Shown piece by piece: positions 25,431-35,577 of a DNA stretch of 64,000 nucleotides. The notes below the pieces were generated by a model. That model was not told the DNA's origin and searched no databases. It was given only the letters and a program-made list of their open reading frames with translations. The stretch lies in NCBI RefSeq assembly GCF_009720825.1, contig NZ_WNKY01000034.1:1-64000 (forward strand), read 5' to 3'. The DNA is from Duganella radicis (GTDB taxonomy: Bacteria > Pseudomonadota > Gammaproteobacteria > Burkholderiales > Burkholderiaceae_D). Every line of letters starts with the position of its first letter. Positions within the stretch are counted from its first letter, which is position 1. Made by a program: the position numbers and the translations under genes.

Positions 25431-27620
25431 ATGACATCATCGCATCTCCGCATTGCTGTATTGGCTGCCGTGGCAGCCATGTTCCACACCGTGCCTGCCG
25501 TTGCGGCCGAAACGCCCGCCGTACAAGCGGCTGCGCCATCGGCCGCCATCAACCCGAAAGCCGTGCTGTCCACCATGGAGCGCGTGGCCGACTGGCAGCT
25601 GGCCAATCCGAGCAAGCACCGCCCGGACGACTGGACGCAGGCGGTGGGCTACAACGGCATCATGGCGCTGGCGAATATCTCCGGCAGCAGCAAGTACCGC
25701 GATGCGATGATCGCCATGGGCGAAAAGAACAACTGGAAGCTCGGACCCAATCACTACCACGCGGACGATCATATCGTCGGCCAGACTTACGCCGAGCTGT
25801 ATCTGCAAACGCGCGATCCGAAAATGATCGCGCCGCTGCGCGCCAGCTTTGACGACATCCTGAACAACCGCCGCACCGGCACGCTGGAATTCACCGTCAA
25901 GGGCAACCAGGATCGCTGGTCGTGGTGCGACGCGCTGTACATGGCGCCACCGGCCTGGCTGCGGCTGTGGGCCATCACCGGCGACCAGCGCTATCTCGAT
26001 TTCGCCATCAGCGAGTGGTGGGTGACCTCGGACTACCTGTACGACAAGGAAGAACACCTGTACTTCCGCGACTCCAACTACTTCGACAAGCGCGAAGCCA
26101 ATGGCAAGAAGGTCTACTGGAGCCGGGGCAACGGCTGGGTGATGGGCGGCCTGGTACGCGTGCTGCAATACCTGCCGGAGCATCATCCTGAGCGCCCGCG
26201 CTTCGTCCAGCAGTACAAGGACATGGCGGCCAGGCTGCTCACGCTCCAGCAGGACGATGGCCTGTGGCGCGCCAGCCTGCTCGACCCGGGCACCTATCCG
26301 ATGAAGGAATCGAGCGGCTCGGCGCTGTACACCTACGCCTTTGCATGGGGCGTGAATCAGGGCCTGCTGGACGCCAAGGCTTTCAAGCCCGCGGTGCAGA
26401 AAGCATGGGCCGCGCTGGTGGCCAATGTGCAGACCGATGGCAAGCTGACGCACGTCCAGCCTATCGGCTTGGCGCCAAAAGTCTTTGATGACAATCTCAC
26501 CGAAGTGTATGGCGTCGGCGGCTTCCTGCTGGCCGGCAGCGAGGTCTATCGCATGGCGGTGCTGGAAAAAGCCAGGCCACAAAAGGTGAGCGTGACCAAT
26601 CCCACCGACGGCGTGCGCGGCGACGAGCTGGCGGAAGCGACGCTGGGCGCGGGCATCGGCAAGCCGGTGGTGATGGATGCCGCCACCTCGGCCATCGTCA
26701 ACTCGCAGGTGATCGGCAAGCAGATCGTCTTTCCGGTGCAGCTGGCCGCCAACGAAACGCGCCGCTACCTGGTGCTGCCGGCCGATAAGCTGGGCGCCGT
26801 GCCGCCGGCCGACGTCAAAACCCACGCGCGCTTCGTGCCCGAGCGCCTCGACGATTTCGCCTGGGAGAGCGACCGCACCGCGCATCGCGTGTACGGCCCT
26901 GCCATCATCAAGGACCCGAAAGAGCACCTGATCTCCAGCGGCGTGGACGTATGGGTGAAGAAGGTGCGCACGCCGGTGATCGACAAATGGTACAAGCGCG
27001 GCGAGTATCACCACGACGAGGGCGAAGGTCTGGACTACTACAGCGTGGGCCAGAGCCGTGGCTGCGGCGGCACCACCATCGTCGCCGATGGCAAGCTGCA
27101 TAACTCGTCCAACTTCACCAAATACAAAGTGCTGGCCGACGGCCCGCTGCGTTCCGTGTTCGAACTGACCTACGCCGGCTGGGACGCGGGCCATGGCCGT
27201 ACGGTGTCCGAAGTCAAGCGCTTCTCGATCGACGCCGGCTCCAACATGACCCGCGTTGAAACGCGTTTCGCCAGCAACCGCAAGGCGCCGTTGCAGGTGG
27301 GCGTGGGCATCGTCCAGCGCGAAGGCAACGGCCAGTACGCCACCGATGCCGGCGGCTGGGCAAGCTACTGGGAACCGGCGCACGGCGAAGACGGCAGCAC
27401 CGGCTGCGGCGTGATCCTGCCGGGCAGCGCGCAAGGCTTCGAGGTGATCGACCGGCAGCAGCTCACGCTGGGCACGGCGCAACCGGGCCAGCCCTTCGTC
27501 TACTACTTCGGCGCCGGCTGGAGCAAGAGCGGCGACTTCGTCGATGCCGACGCGTGGCAGGCCTATGTGCGCGGCTATGCGCAAAAGTTGAAAGCCCCGC
27601 TCAAGGTCAGCAGTCAATAA
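25431..27620 (+). CDS. GH105/GH88-type unsaturated glycuronyl hydrolase fused to DUF4861
   Basis: The 729-residue secreted protein has a signal peptide (1-26), then an (alpha/alpha)6 GH105 domain (about 40-385: MERVADWQL, WCDALYMAPP, WSRGNGWVMGGL and SSGSALYTYAFAWG). GH105 hydrates the double bond of unsaturated uronates left by lyases. Residues about 390-725 form a DUF4861 domain (DDFAWESDRTAHRVYGPA, SGVDVWVKK, YHHDEGEGLDYYSVG), often beside or fused to such enzymes and of unproven function. The pairing in one chain suggests sequential action on the same oligosaccharide. It ends before a strong terminator. Confidence 0.82.
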   Translation: MTSSHLRIAVLAAVAAMFHTVPAVAAETPAVQAAAPSAAINPKAVLSTMERVADWQLANPSKHRPDDWTQAVGYNGIMALANISGSSKYRDAMIAMGEKNNWKLGPNHYHADDHIVGQTYAELYLQTRDPKMIAPLRASFDDILNNRRTGTLEFTVKGNQDRWSWCDALYMAPPAWLRLWAITGDQRYLDFAISEWWVTSDYLYDKEEHLYFRDSNYFDKREANGKKVYWSRGNGWVMGGLVRVLQYLPEHHPERPRFVQQYKDMAARLLTLQQDDGLWRASLLDPGTYPMKESSGSALYTYAFAWGVNQGLLDAKAFKPAVQKAWAALVANVQTDGKLTHVQPIGLAPKVFDDNLTEVYGVGGFLLAGSEVYRMAVLEKARPQKVSVTNPTDGVRGDELAEATLGAGIGKPVVMDAATSAIVNSQVIGKQIVFPVQLAANETRRYLVLPADKLGAVPPADVKTHARFVPERLDDFAWESDRTAHRVYGPAIIKDPKEHLISSGVDVWVKKVRTPVIDKWYKRGEYHHDEGEGLDYYSVGQSRGCGGTTIVADGKLHNSSNFTKYKVLADGPLRSVFELTYAGWDAGHGRTVSEVKRFSIDAGSNMTRVETRFASNRKAPLQVGVGIVQREGNGQYATDAGGWASYWEPAHGEDGSTGCGVILPGSAQGFEVIDRQQLTLGTAQPGQPFVYYFGAGWSKSGDFVDADAWQAYVRGYAQKLKAPLKVSSQ

Positions 27621-27625
27621 ACGCC

Positions 27626-27661
27626 CCGCCGGCAGCCACGCGGCTTCCGGCGGATTTTTTT
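27626..27661 (+). terminator. Intrinsic terminator after the GH105-DUF4861 gene
   Basis: CCGCCGG (27626-27632) pairs with CCGGCGG (27647-27653), with an inner AGCC/GGCT stem, followed by A and a run of seven Ts. It separates the uronate dehydrogenase-GH105 unit from the TonB receptor, which must therefore have its own promoter. Confidence 0.8.
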
Positions 27662-27669
27662 AACCATAG

Positions 27670-27685
27670 GTGGAAGCGATTCCAC
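27670..27685. promoter_or_regulatory. LacI-type palindrome upstream of the TonB receptor
   Basis: GTGGAA and TTCCAC are perfect arms around GCGA (27676-27679). It is the third CG-centred palindrome in this locus and lies 48 bases before the receptor start. Its arms differ from the other two, so the regulator could be a different LacI protein. Confidence 0.5.
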
Positions 27686-27733
27686 AATCTAGTTGAAGCA
27701 TCACAAAACCATAACATTCACTGGAGACACCAC

Positions 27734-30121
27734 ATGCAAGCGAAACAACCTGAACTGCGGCGCATCACCGCCGCCGTGATCCTGGCCCTGCTGGCCGGCG
27801 GCGCCCTTGCGCAACAGGACGACAATGGCAAGCTCGAATCGGTCATCGTCACCGCCAACAAGCGCGCGCAGAATTTGCAGGACGTGCCAGCCTCGATCAC
27901 CGTGCTGAACGACGCCGTCCTGCAACGCGCCAACGTGCGCGACCTGGAAGACGTGCCGGCCCTGTCGCCGGCGCTGACGCTGTCCTACGGCACCCAGCCG
28001 GGCAACTTCAGCATCAATATGCGCGGCATCGGCACCTTCTCGCTGGGCATCGGCGTGGAGGCGGACGTGGCCGTGATTGTCGACGACGTCCCGCTCGGCA
28101 TGCAGGCTGGCGCCTTCAAGGATCTGGCCGACGTCGGCCGCATCGAGGTGCTGAAAGGGCCGCAAAGCACGCTGTTCGGCAAGAGCTCGATTGCCGGCGC
28201 GATCAATATCACCACCAAACCGATCGGCGGCGCCTGGAAAACCAACGCCACCAGCTACGTCACCAACGACGATGAATGGCGCGTCGGCTTCAGCACCGGC
28301 GGTTCGGTGTCGGACACCCTGCGCCTGCGCGTGGCCGCCAGCAAGACCAACTTCGACGGCACGCTCAACAACCTCACCACCGGCAAGAAGCTCAATGGCA
28401 GCAAGGGTGATAACCTCAGCGGCAAGCTCGAATGGCAACCGCTGGAGCAACTGACCCTGACGCTGACGCCGCACTACAACCGCACCGAGAAGTTCTGCTG
28501 CTCGAACGCCTTCACCGCGATGTCGCCGGGCGCGCTGTACCGCAACGCGCCGCAGCTGCCGCCATCGGTGGTGCTGGCCGGCATCCACATCAGCCCGGAC
28601 AACCGCGACGTGCGCAATGACTATCCGACCGGCGGCAAGTTCCACGACGCCGGCACCGGCGTCAAGCTGGACTGGGCATTTGACGACAACAGCGCCTTGA
28701 AGGGCCACACCCTGAGCTCGATCTCGTCCTACAGCAAGTATCACATGGACGACTATCAGGACAACGACAACACCGATGTCGACATCCTGCCTTTCCTGTT
28801 CCTGCCCAACGGCCAGCCGACCGGCATGCATGGCGGCCTGTACCAGTACGGCTACTTCGACGTCAAATCGACCACCCAGGAATTCCGCCTGACCTCGCCG
28901 GACAAGGGCGCGCTGCGCTATGTGGCCGGCCTGTGGTACGGCAAGAACGCGCTGACGCGCGAGCTGACCAAGGCGCCACTGATCCAGGCCTATGGCACCG
29001 CCTATGGCGCCGATGCGTGGAATATCAGCAAGGCCATCTATGGCCAGGGCTCGTGGGACTTCCGCCCCAACACCAGCCTGATCCTCGGCGCCCGCTACAA
29101 CGACGAGGACACCGGCTACAACTTCCGCCGCTACACCGTGCCGCCGCAAGTCAAGGCCCTGACCGAGTTCTACACCAAGGGCGACAACGACAAGAGCAGC
29201 ACCTACAAGCTGGGGCTGGAGCATCGGCTGAACAAGGATGCGATGGTGTACGCCATGGCCTCCACCGGCCACAAGGGCAAGGCCTACGACCTGACCTCGG
29301 GCTTCACCTCGGCCACCGCCAAGTTGCCGGCGGTGGCGCCGGAGACCGCGCGCAGCTACGAGCTGGGCTGGAAGCAAAGCCTGTGGGACAACCGCGCCAT
29401 GTTCAGCGTGGCCCTGTTCCGCACCAACTTCAAACACTTCCAGCAATCGTCGAGCTTCTTTGACGACGACGGTACCTTCCGTACCGGCCTGAACAGCATC
29501 GGCGGCTTGCGCACGCAGGGTCTCGAAGTGGAAGGCAATGTGCGGGTGACGCGCGAACTGCAACTGAACGGCAGCTTCGCCTACACCGAGGCCACCATCC
29601 AGGAATTTGAGAACGGCCCGTGCTACAACGTGGTGAACGCGGCCGGCACCGGTAGCACGCCAGGACCGGGCTGCGCGCAGAATCCGAAGTACAACAACAC
29701 CTTCGTGCAGAACCTGGCGGGCAAGACCTTGCCAAATGCGCCGAAAGTGAAAGTGAACCTGGGCGGGCAATATGATGTGATGCTGCCATCGGCCAGCTTC
29801 AACGGCTTCATCGCCGGCTCCACGCGCTACCAGAGCCGCACGCAGTTCTCGCTGAGCCAGGACCCGAACACCATCCAGGGCGCGTATGCGATCACCAATC
29901 TGAGTTTTGGCGTGAAGGACAAGCGGGACCGCTACAAGGTGACCTTCCTGGTCAACAACCTGTTCGACAAGCGCTACGCGACCGGTCTGAACAACGCGAT
30001 CGCGAATGGGACCTGGAGCCCGAAGGCGCCGAACACGCCGGTGGCGGTCAACACCACGGAGTGGATGCCGCCGCGCGACTTCCAGCGCTACTTCGGCGCC
30101 CGTCTCGACCTCACCTTCTAA
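27734..30121 (+). CDS. TonB-dependent outer-membrane receptor for glycan fragments
   Basis: The 795-residue protein starts at ATG 27734 behind GGAG (27723-27726). It has a signal peptide ending GGALA, a TonB-box-like start (LESVIVTANKRAQNLQDVP), the plug domain (about 35-150 with RIEVLKGPQSTLFGKSSIAGAIN) and a beta-barrel ending in FGARLDLTF with a terminal Phe. It takes up substrate across the outer membrane with energy from TonB. Its position after uronate dehydrogenase and GH105 suggests uronate-containing oligosaccharides as substrate, by inference. Confidence 0.88.
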   Translation: MQAKQPELRRITAAVILALLAGGALAQQDDNGKLESVIVTANKRAQNLQDVPASITVLNDAVLQRANVRDLEDVPALSPALTLSYGTQPGNFSINMRGIGTFSLGIGVEADVAVIVDDVPLGMQAGAFKDLADVGRIEVLKGPQSTLFGKSSIAGAINITTKPIGGAWKTNATSYVTNDDEWRVGFSTGGSVSDTLRLRVAASKTNFDGTLNNLTTGKKLNGSKGDNLSGKLEWQPLEQLTLTLTPHYNRTEKFCCSNAFTAMSPGALYRNAPQLPPSVVLAGIHISPDNRDVRNDYPTGGKFHDAGTGVKLDWAFDDNSALKGHTLSSISSYSKYHMDDYQDNDNTDVDILPFLFLPNGQPTGMHGGLYQYGYFDVKSTTQEFRLTSPDKGALRYVAGLWYGKNALTRELTKAPLIQAYGTAYGADAWNISKAIYGQGSWDFRPNTSLILGARYNDEDTGYNFRRYTVPPQVKALTEFYTKGDNDKSSTYKLGLEHRLNKDAMVYAMASTGHKGKAYDLTSGFTSATAKLPAVAPETARSYELGWKQSLWDNRAMFSVALFRTNFKHFQQSSSFFDDDGTFRTGLNSIGGLRTQGLEVEGNVRVTRELQLNGSFAYTEATIQEFENGPCYNVVNAAGTGSTPGPGCAQNPKYNNTFVQNLAGKTLPNAPKVKVNLGGQYDVMLPSASFNGFIAGSTRYQSRTQFSLSQDPNTIQGAYAITNLSFGVKDKRDRYKVTFLVNNLFDKRYATGLNNAIANGTWSPKAPNTPVAVNTTEWMPPRDFQRYFGARLDLTF

Positions 30122-30170
30122 AGAGCATCTCCCTCGCGACTCCGCTGGTGAGTCGCCCTTCCGCCCTCGT

Positions 30171-30195
30171 AGCCCGCTGCGGGGGCTTTTTTATT
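30171..30195 (+). terminator. Intrinsic terminator after the TonB receptor
   Basis: AGCCCGC and GCGGGGGCT form a short stem with one mismatch, followed by TTTTTTATT. It starts 50 bases after the receptor stop and overlaps the 3' end of the converging pseudogene. Confidence 0.65.
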
Positions 30196-30773
30196 GGAAG
30201 ACCTGCTTCAGCGATTGCGCCGAGTTCAGCGCATCGCTCCACGCCTCCACCTGCGCCACACTGGCCTTGGCCAGCTTCTTGCGGACCGTCTGCGGCAACG
30301 GCCCGAAGCGCTGCGCCAGCAAGCGCTCCAACAGCGCCACAGCGCCCTCCTTCCGCCCCCGATCCAGCCCTTGCTCGATACCTTGCTCAATGCCTATCTT
30401 GATGCCATCGTTCATAATCATTTGCTCCAGCGGAGTCAATAACTTTCTCATCTCATGCTCCTTTTCCAGACCGTGCACTACTTGCAAGTAACGCCTTTCT
30501 TGCGGCTCAGGCAGAACAATCATCCAGTTAATCACCTTGAATAGTAAAAGTATGCGCCTCTCGCTCCAGCGATGCTGGAACAGTAATCCAGAGCTTCGCC
30601 AGCTCCTTGTCGCGCAAGCGCGGCCGCTTGCGCCAGTCGACGCGCTCGCTGAAATCGGGAAAGTAAAAGTCCAGGAACGCGCGCAAAGCGTGCGAGATCA
30701 CGGCTTTCCAGGGCAAATCGTAACGGGTGGACAGGGCGGCATTCTGCATCCGCCCAGTCTGCACCCGCGCCAC
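30191..30773 (-). pseudogene. Rpn/DUF4351-type gene with internal deletion
   Basis: Two minus-strand frames carry the two ends of one protein family. The first (30528-30773) gives the N-terminal part STRYDLPWKAVISHALRAF and FYFPDFSERVDW with RLRDKELAKL. The second (30191-30535) gives VINWM, LEKEHEMRKLLTPLEQ and the C-terminal GRKEGAVALLERLLAQRFG. Intact members of this recombination-promoting nuclease/putative transposase family have about 150 more residues between these parts. The join near 30535 is out of frame: TTCAAGGTGATTAACTGG would read FKVINW in the second frame. The nuclease core is therefore missing and the gene is dead or encodes only fragments. Confidence 0.7.
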
Positions 30774-30936
30774 GCCAACCTATATGACGCACTTCAAAGC
30801 CCGTCCGGATTGCCGGCCGACTGGATTACCGTTGAGTGAGATTCATAAAATATTAACTTTGGCATGGTAAGCTTCGACCCCGGTAACCTCCCTGCCGCTC
30901 CTTATATTTCCCAACTGCACGTTAAATACTGAATTC

Positions 30937-31776
30937 ATGGATATCGTTCTCGCGCTGAAAGCCATCATCATGGGCCTGGTTGAAGGCTTCACGGAATTCC
31001 TGCCGATTTCCTCCACCGGCCACCTGATCCTGACCGAGCACCTGCTGGGCTTCCACGGCATGGAAGAAAAAATGAAAGTGTTCGAGATCGTCATCCAGGC
31101 CGGCGCCATGCTGGCCGTGATCTGGGAATACCGCGCCCGCATCGCCGCCGTGCTGGCCGGCCTGTTCAGCGACAAGCTGCAACAGCGCTTCGCCCTCAAC
31201 GTCGCGATCGCCTTCCTGCCGGCCGCCATCCTCGGCCTGGTCTTCGCCCACGCCATCAAGGCCGTGCTGTTCGCGCCGGTGCCGGTGGCGCTGGCCTTCA
31301 TCATCGGCGGCTTCGTCATCCTGTGGGTGGAAGCCCGCGAAAAGAAAAATCCGGCCATGGCCCGCATCACCTCGGTCGACCAGATCACCCCGCTGGACGC
31401 CCTGAAAATCGGCCTGGCGCAGGCGTTCGCGCTGATCCCCGGCACCAGCCGTTCCGGCGCCACCATCATGGGCAGCATGATCTTCGGCTTCTCGCGCCAG
31501 GTGGCCACCGAGTTCTCGTTCTTCCTCGCAATTCCGACTCTGCTCGGCGCTACGGTATACTCTCTGTACAAGGAACGCGCGCTGCTGTCGGCCGCCGACT
31601 TGCCGCTGTTCACCGTTGGCACCATTTCCGCCTTCATTTCAGCCTTCCTGTGCGTGCGCTGGCTGCTGCGGTACATCAGCTCACACACCTTCACCGTCTT
31701 TGCATGGTATCGCATCGCCTTCGGCCTGCTGGTGCTGGCAACCGCTTACACCGGAGCCGTCACCTGGGCGGAGTAA
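30937..31776 (+). CDS. uppP: Undecaprenyl-diphosphatase UppP (BacA)
   Basis: The 279-residue polytopic protein has the UppP signatures GLVEGFTEFLPISSTGHL near the N terminus and PGTSRSGATIMGSM near residues 168-181. It dephosphorylates undecaprenyl diphosphate at the membrane to recycle the lipid carrier for peptidoglycan, and its overexpression gives bacitracin resistance in known cases. Length and about eight membrane segments match the family. RecQ follows 23 bases downstream. Confidence 0.95.
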   Translation: MDIVLALKAIIMGLVEGFTEFLPISSTGHLILTEHLLGFHGMEEKMKVFEIVIQAGAMLAVIWEYRARIAAVLAGLFSDKLQQRFALNVAIAFLPAAILGLVFAHAIKAVLFAPVPVALAFIIGGFVILWVEAREKKNPAMARITSVDQITPLDALKIGLAQAFALIPGTSRSGATIMGSMIFGFSRQVATEFSFFLAIPTLLGATVYSLYKERALLSAADLPLFTVGTISAFISAFLCVRWLLRYISSHTFTVFAWYRIAFGLLVLATAYTGAVTWAE

Positions 31777-31799
31777 TTTTATAGAGCAGTAGTAGCATC

Positions 31800-33620
<1,821 letters not shown>

Positions 33621-34073
33621 TCAGCGGCAGGTGATATCAATCAACTGTGCTCCGGCTTTGGGGCTCGGGCGATAACTCACCGAACAGCTGCGATATCCGC
33701 CTGGCAGCCTGTGAGCCAAAATGATCTCGCCAGCCGCACCGCCATAAGAGCACGCCAGCCAGAGCCCATCGGCAAATTCGCCTTCATCAAATCGCCAGAC
33801 CGAGACGGAGCGCTGTCTCTTCTCGGTAACAGAGTACGGTTTCAGATCTGCACGCTTCTCCGGCGGACCACTATTAAAGCCTGCCGCACTCAGTCGAAAA
33901 TCACTTAGGACACTTGGTGCCCACCTCTCTAACATCGGATCAACCTTTATTGTCGCTGCCGGAATGACGTCCGGGCAAGTTAAGGGAGATACCTCAGCTG
34001 CGAGCACAGGTGCAGGTACTACTAGCACGGCTACCACGACCAATCGCAGGCATTCGTTCAGGTTAGTCTTCAT
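33621..34073 (-). CDS. STY0301-family periplasmic protein, candidate immunity protein
   Basis: The 150-residue product has a signal peptide (LVVVAVLVVPAPVLAA), four Cys likely paired in disulphides in the mature part (TCPD, LACSY, RSCSV, ITCR), and the short WRFDEGEFADGLWLACSY segment seen in STY0301-like proteins. It starts 3 bases after the stop of the BPSL0067-like gene. That order (amidase-like protein then periplasmic partner) is the layout of type VI effector-immunity pairs, which gives the candidate role. GC is lower than in flanking uppP/recQ, a sign of transfer. No secretion genes are in the window. Confidence 0.6.
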   Translation of the reverse strand: MKTNLNECLRLVVVAVLVVPAPVLAAEVSPLTCPDVIPAATIKVDPMLERWAPSVLSDFRLSAAGFNSGPPEKRADLKPYSVTEKRQRSVSVWRFDEGEFADGLWLACSYGGAAGEIILAHRLPGGYRSCSVSYRPSPKAGAQLIDITCR

Positions 34074-34075
34074 GA

Positions 34076-34465
34076 TCAGTGCTCAATCACAAAGAAGGCA
34101 TCGGCATTATTGCTCGGATTTTTAAAGCTACCATCTTTATTCGTCCCTTGGGACTCAAGAAACCTCTCTGAGATTCGAGGCTTCTTTTTATCGTTCCACT
34201 GGTCCATAACGTAGATGCCATTGATCGCTTGGCGCAGGAAGAATGCCGCGTGATTTCCATGCTTCTGGTTTGGGTAGCGACCATGTTTGAAGGTCGCAAT
34301 TGCCGTCCCTTTGCGTATCATCTGGTTGCCAAGCACGGCTTCACCTTGGCGCCAGCCACTGGTTGGACCGGCATCGGTGTAGTGCTGAATCAGCACTGCA
34401 CATTGATGCGTCCCTACCTTGGCACTGCCTTCCAGCTTATCAACTTTCGAATATACGTATGACAT
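34076..34465 (-). CDS. BPSL0067-family amidase-like protein, candidate type VI effector
   Basis: The 129-residue protein has THQCAVLIQHY with Cys22 and GNHAAFFL with His72, the Cys/His pair of papain-like (NlpC/CHAP-type) peptidoglycan amidases. MDQWNDKKKPRISERF near residues 87-102 is a BPSL0067 family feature. The start ATG at 34465 has AAAGGAGAC just upstream. It has no signal peptide, as expected for a protein exported by a contact-dependent system and neutralised by a periplasmic partner. The family assignment is by motif; the effector role is inferred from the STY0301-like neighbour. Confidence 0.65.
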   Translation of the reverse strand: MSYVYSKVDKLEGSAKVGTHQCAVLIQHYTDAGPTSGWRQGEAVLGNQMIRKGTAIATFKHGRYPNQKHGNHAAFFLRQAINGIYVMDQWNDKKKPRISERFLESQGTNKDGSFKNPSNNADAFFVIEH

Positions 34466-34547
34466 GACAGTCTCCTTTGATAGCGCGAACGCCCACTATC
34501 GCCCATTGGGCGCAAGGAGAATTTGATCAGGCTCAGACGCGGAGAAA

Positions 34548-35474
34548 CTAGGCAAGCAGGATGCTGCGGTAGCGGCTGGGCGCGGTGCCGATGGCGGCGC
34601 GGAAGCGGTGGCTGAAGTGGCTCAGGTCCGCGTAGCCGCAGGCGTCGGCGATTTGTTGGAGGGATTGGTCCGTGGTCTTCAACAGCACACGCGCGTGTTC
34701 GATGCGGCGCGAGGCGATCCATGCCGAGGGCGACATGCCGAATGAGACTTTAAACATGCGCACCAGATGAAACTCCGACATGCACGCCAGCACCGCCAGC
34801 ATGCCCAGTGTGATGTTCTGCGCCAGATTCGCTTCGATGTAGTCCGCCAGCCGCCGCCGCACCACCGGCGCCAGTCCGCCGCGCACGCGCGCCTGCTGCA
34901 AGGGCGCCGATTGCGCCAGCAGCAGATGGCTCAGCGCTTCGTGCGTCACTTCGTTGGCACGCAGTTGCGCATCGGGGCCATCCCACGGCATGTCGGCCAA
35001 GGCGGCGCACAGATGGCCGATGCGTTCGTGCTCGAAGTAGGTGCGGTCAGCCAGCGTCAGCTCACGCGGCTCGCGGTCCAGCTCCACCACGGCGCGCCGC
35101 GTGAAGTGCTGCGGCAGGAAGTAGATGTGCATGAAGTGCATCTGCCCGCGCACGGTCCATGACGATTCGTGCCAGTCCGGTAAAGTGCACAGCCGCTTCG
35201 GCGCGCCATACAGGCCCGGAAGCTCGGTGCGCTCGGTTCGATGGCCACCGTCCAGGTAGTAGGACAGCGTGTGGTGGCCCGGCTGGTTGTAGCTGGTCTC
35301 GGCCACCGGCGTGTCGCGCCGCCAGATCGCCACGGCCAGTTCGTCGCCCAGCCAGGCAAAACGCTCCAGCTGCGCATCGGTCTCCGACATGGTCTTGAAG
35401 ACGGAGTGCGACAACTGCCCGTCCGGCAGTGAGGACAGCAAGGTGGCGGGCAGGTTATTGGCGCGGGAGGACAT
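34548..35474 (-). CDS. AraC-family transcriptional regulator
   Basis: The 308-residue protein has a variable N-terminal sensing domain and a C-terminal double helix-turn-helix (about 205-305: LAQNITLGMLAVLACMSEF, then QSLQQIADACGYADLSHFS and RAAIGTAPSRYR). It is divergent from the EamA transporter at 35578, so it may control that gene. Start choice at 35474 is uncertain, because no clear ribosome site is seen. Confidence 0.85.
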   Translation of the reverse strand: MSSRANNLPATLLSSLPDGQLSHSVFKTMSETDAQLERFAWLGDELAVAIWRRDTPVAETSYNQPGHHTLSYYLDGGHRTERTELPGLYGAPKRLCTLPDWHESSWTVRGQMHFMHIYFLPQHFTRRAVVELDREPRELTLADRTYFEHERIGHLCAALADMPWDGPDAQLRANEVTHEALSHLLLAQSAPLQQARVRGGLAPVVRRRLADYIEANLAQNITLGMLAVLACMSEFHLVRMFKVSFGMSPSAWIASRRIEHARVLLKTTDQSLQQIADACGYADLSHFSHRFRAAIGTAPSRYRSILLA

Positions 35475-35577
35475 GAATAAAGTCTAGCACGCAGCGCCGC
35501 CAACGCGCTGGCGGCGGCACGATATGCGCAATTTCAGACAAGTCGCCTCGCCGCCCGGCCGTCATGCTGACAACACT

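Noticed and set aside
25437..27617. A 726-residue open frame antisense to the GH105-DUF4861 gene
   Set aside because: It is a full-length mirror of a well-supported gene in GC-rich DNA, His/Ala/Gly/Arg-rich, with no recognisable domain or ribosome site.
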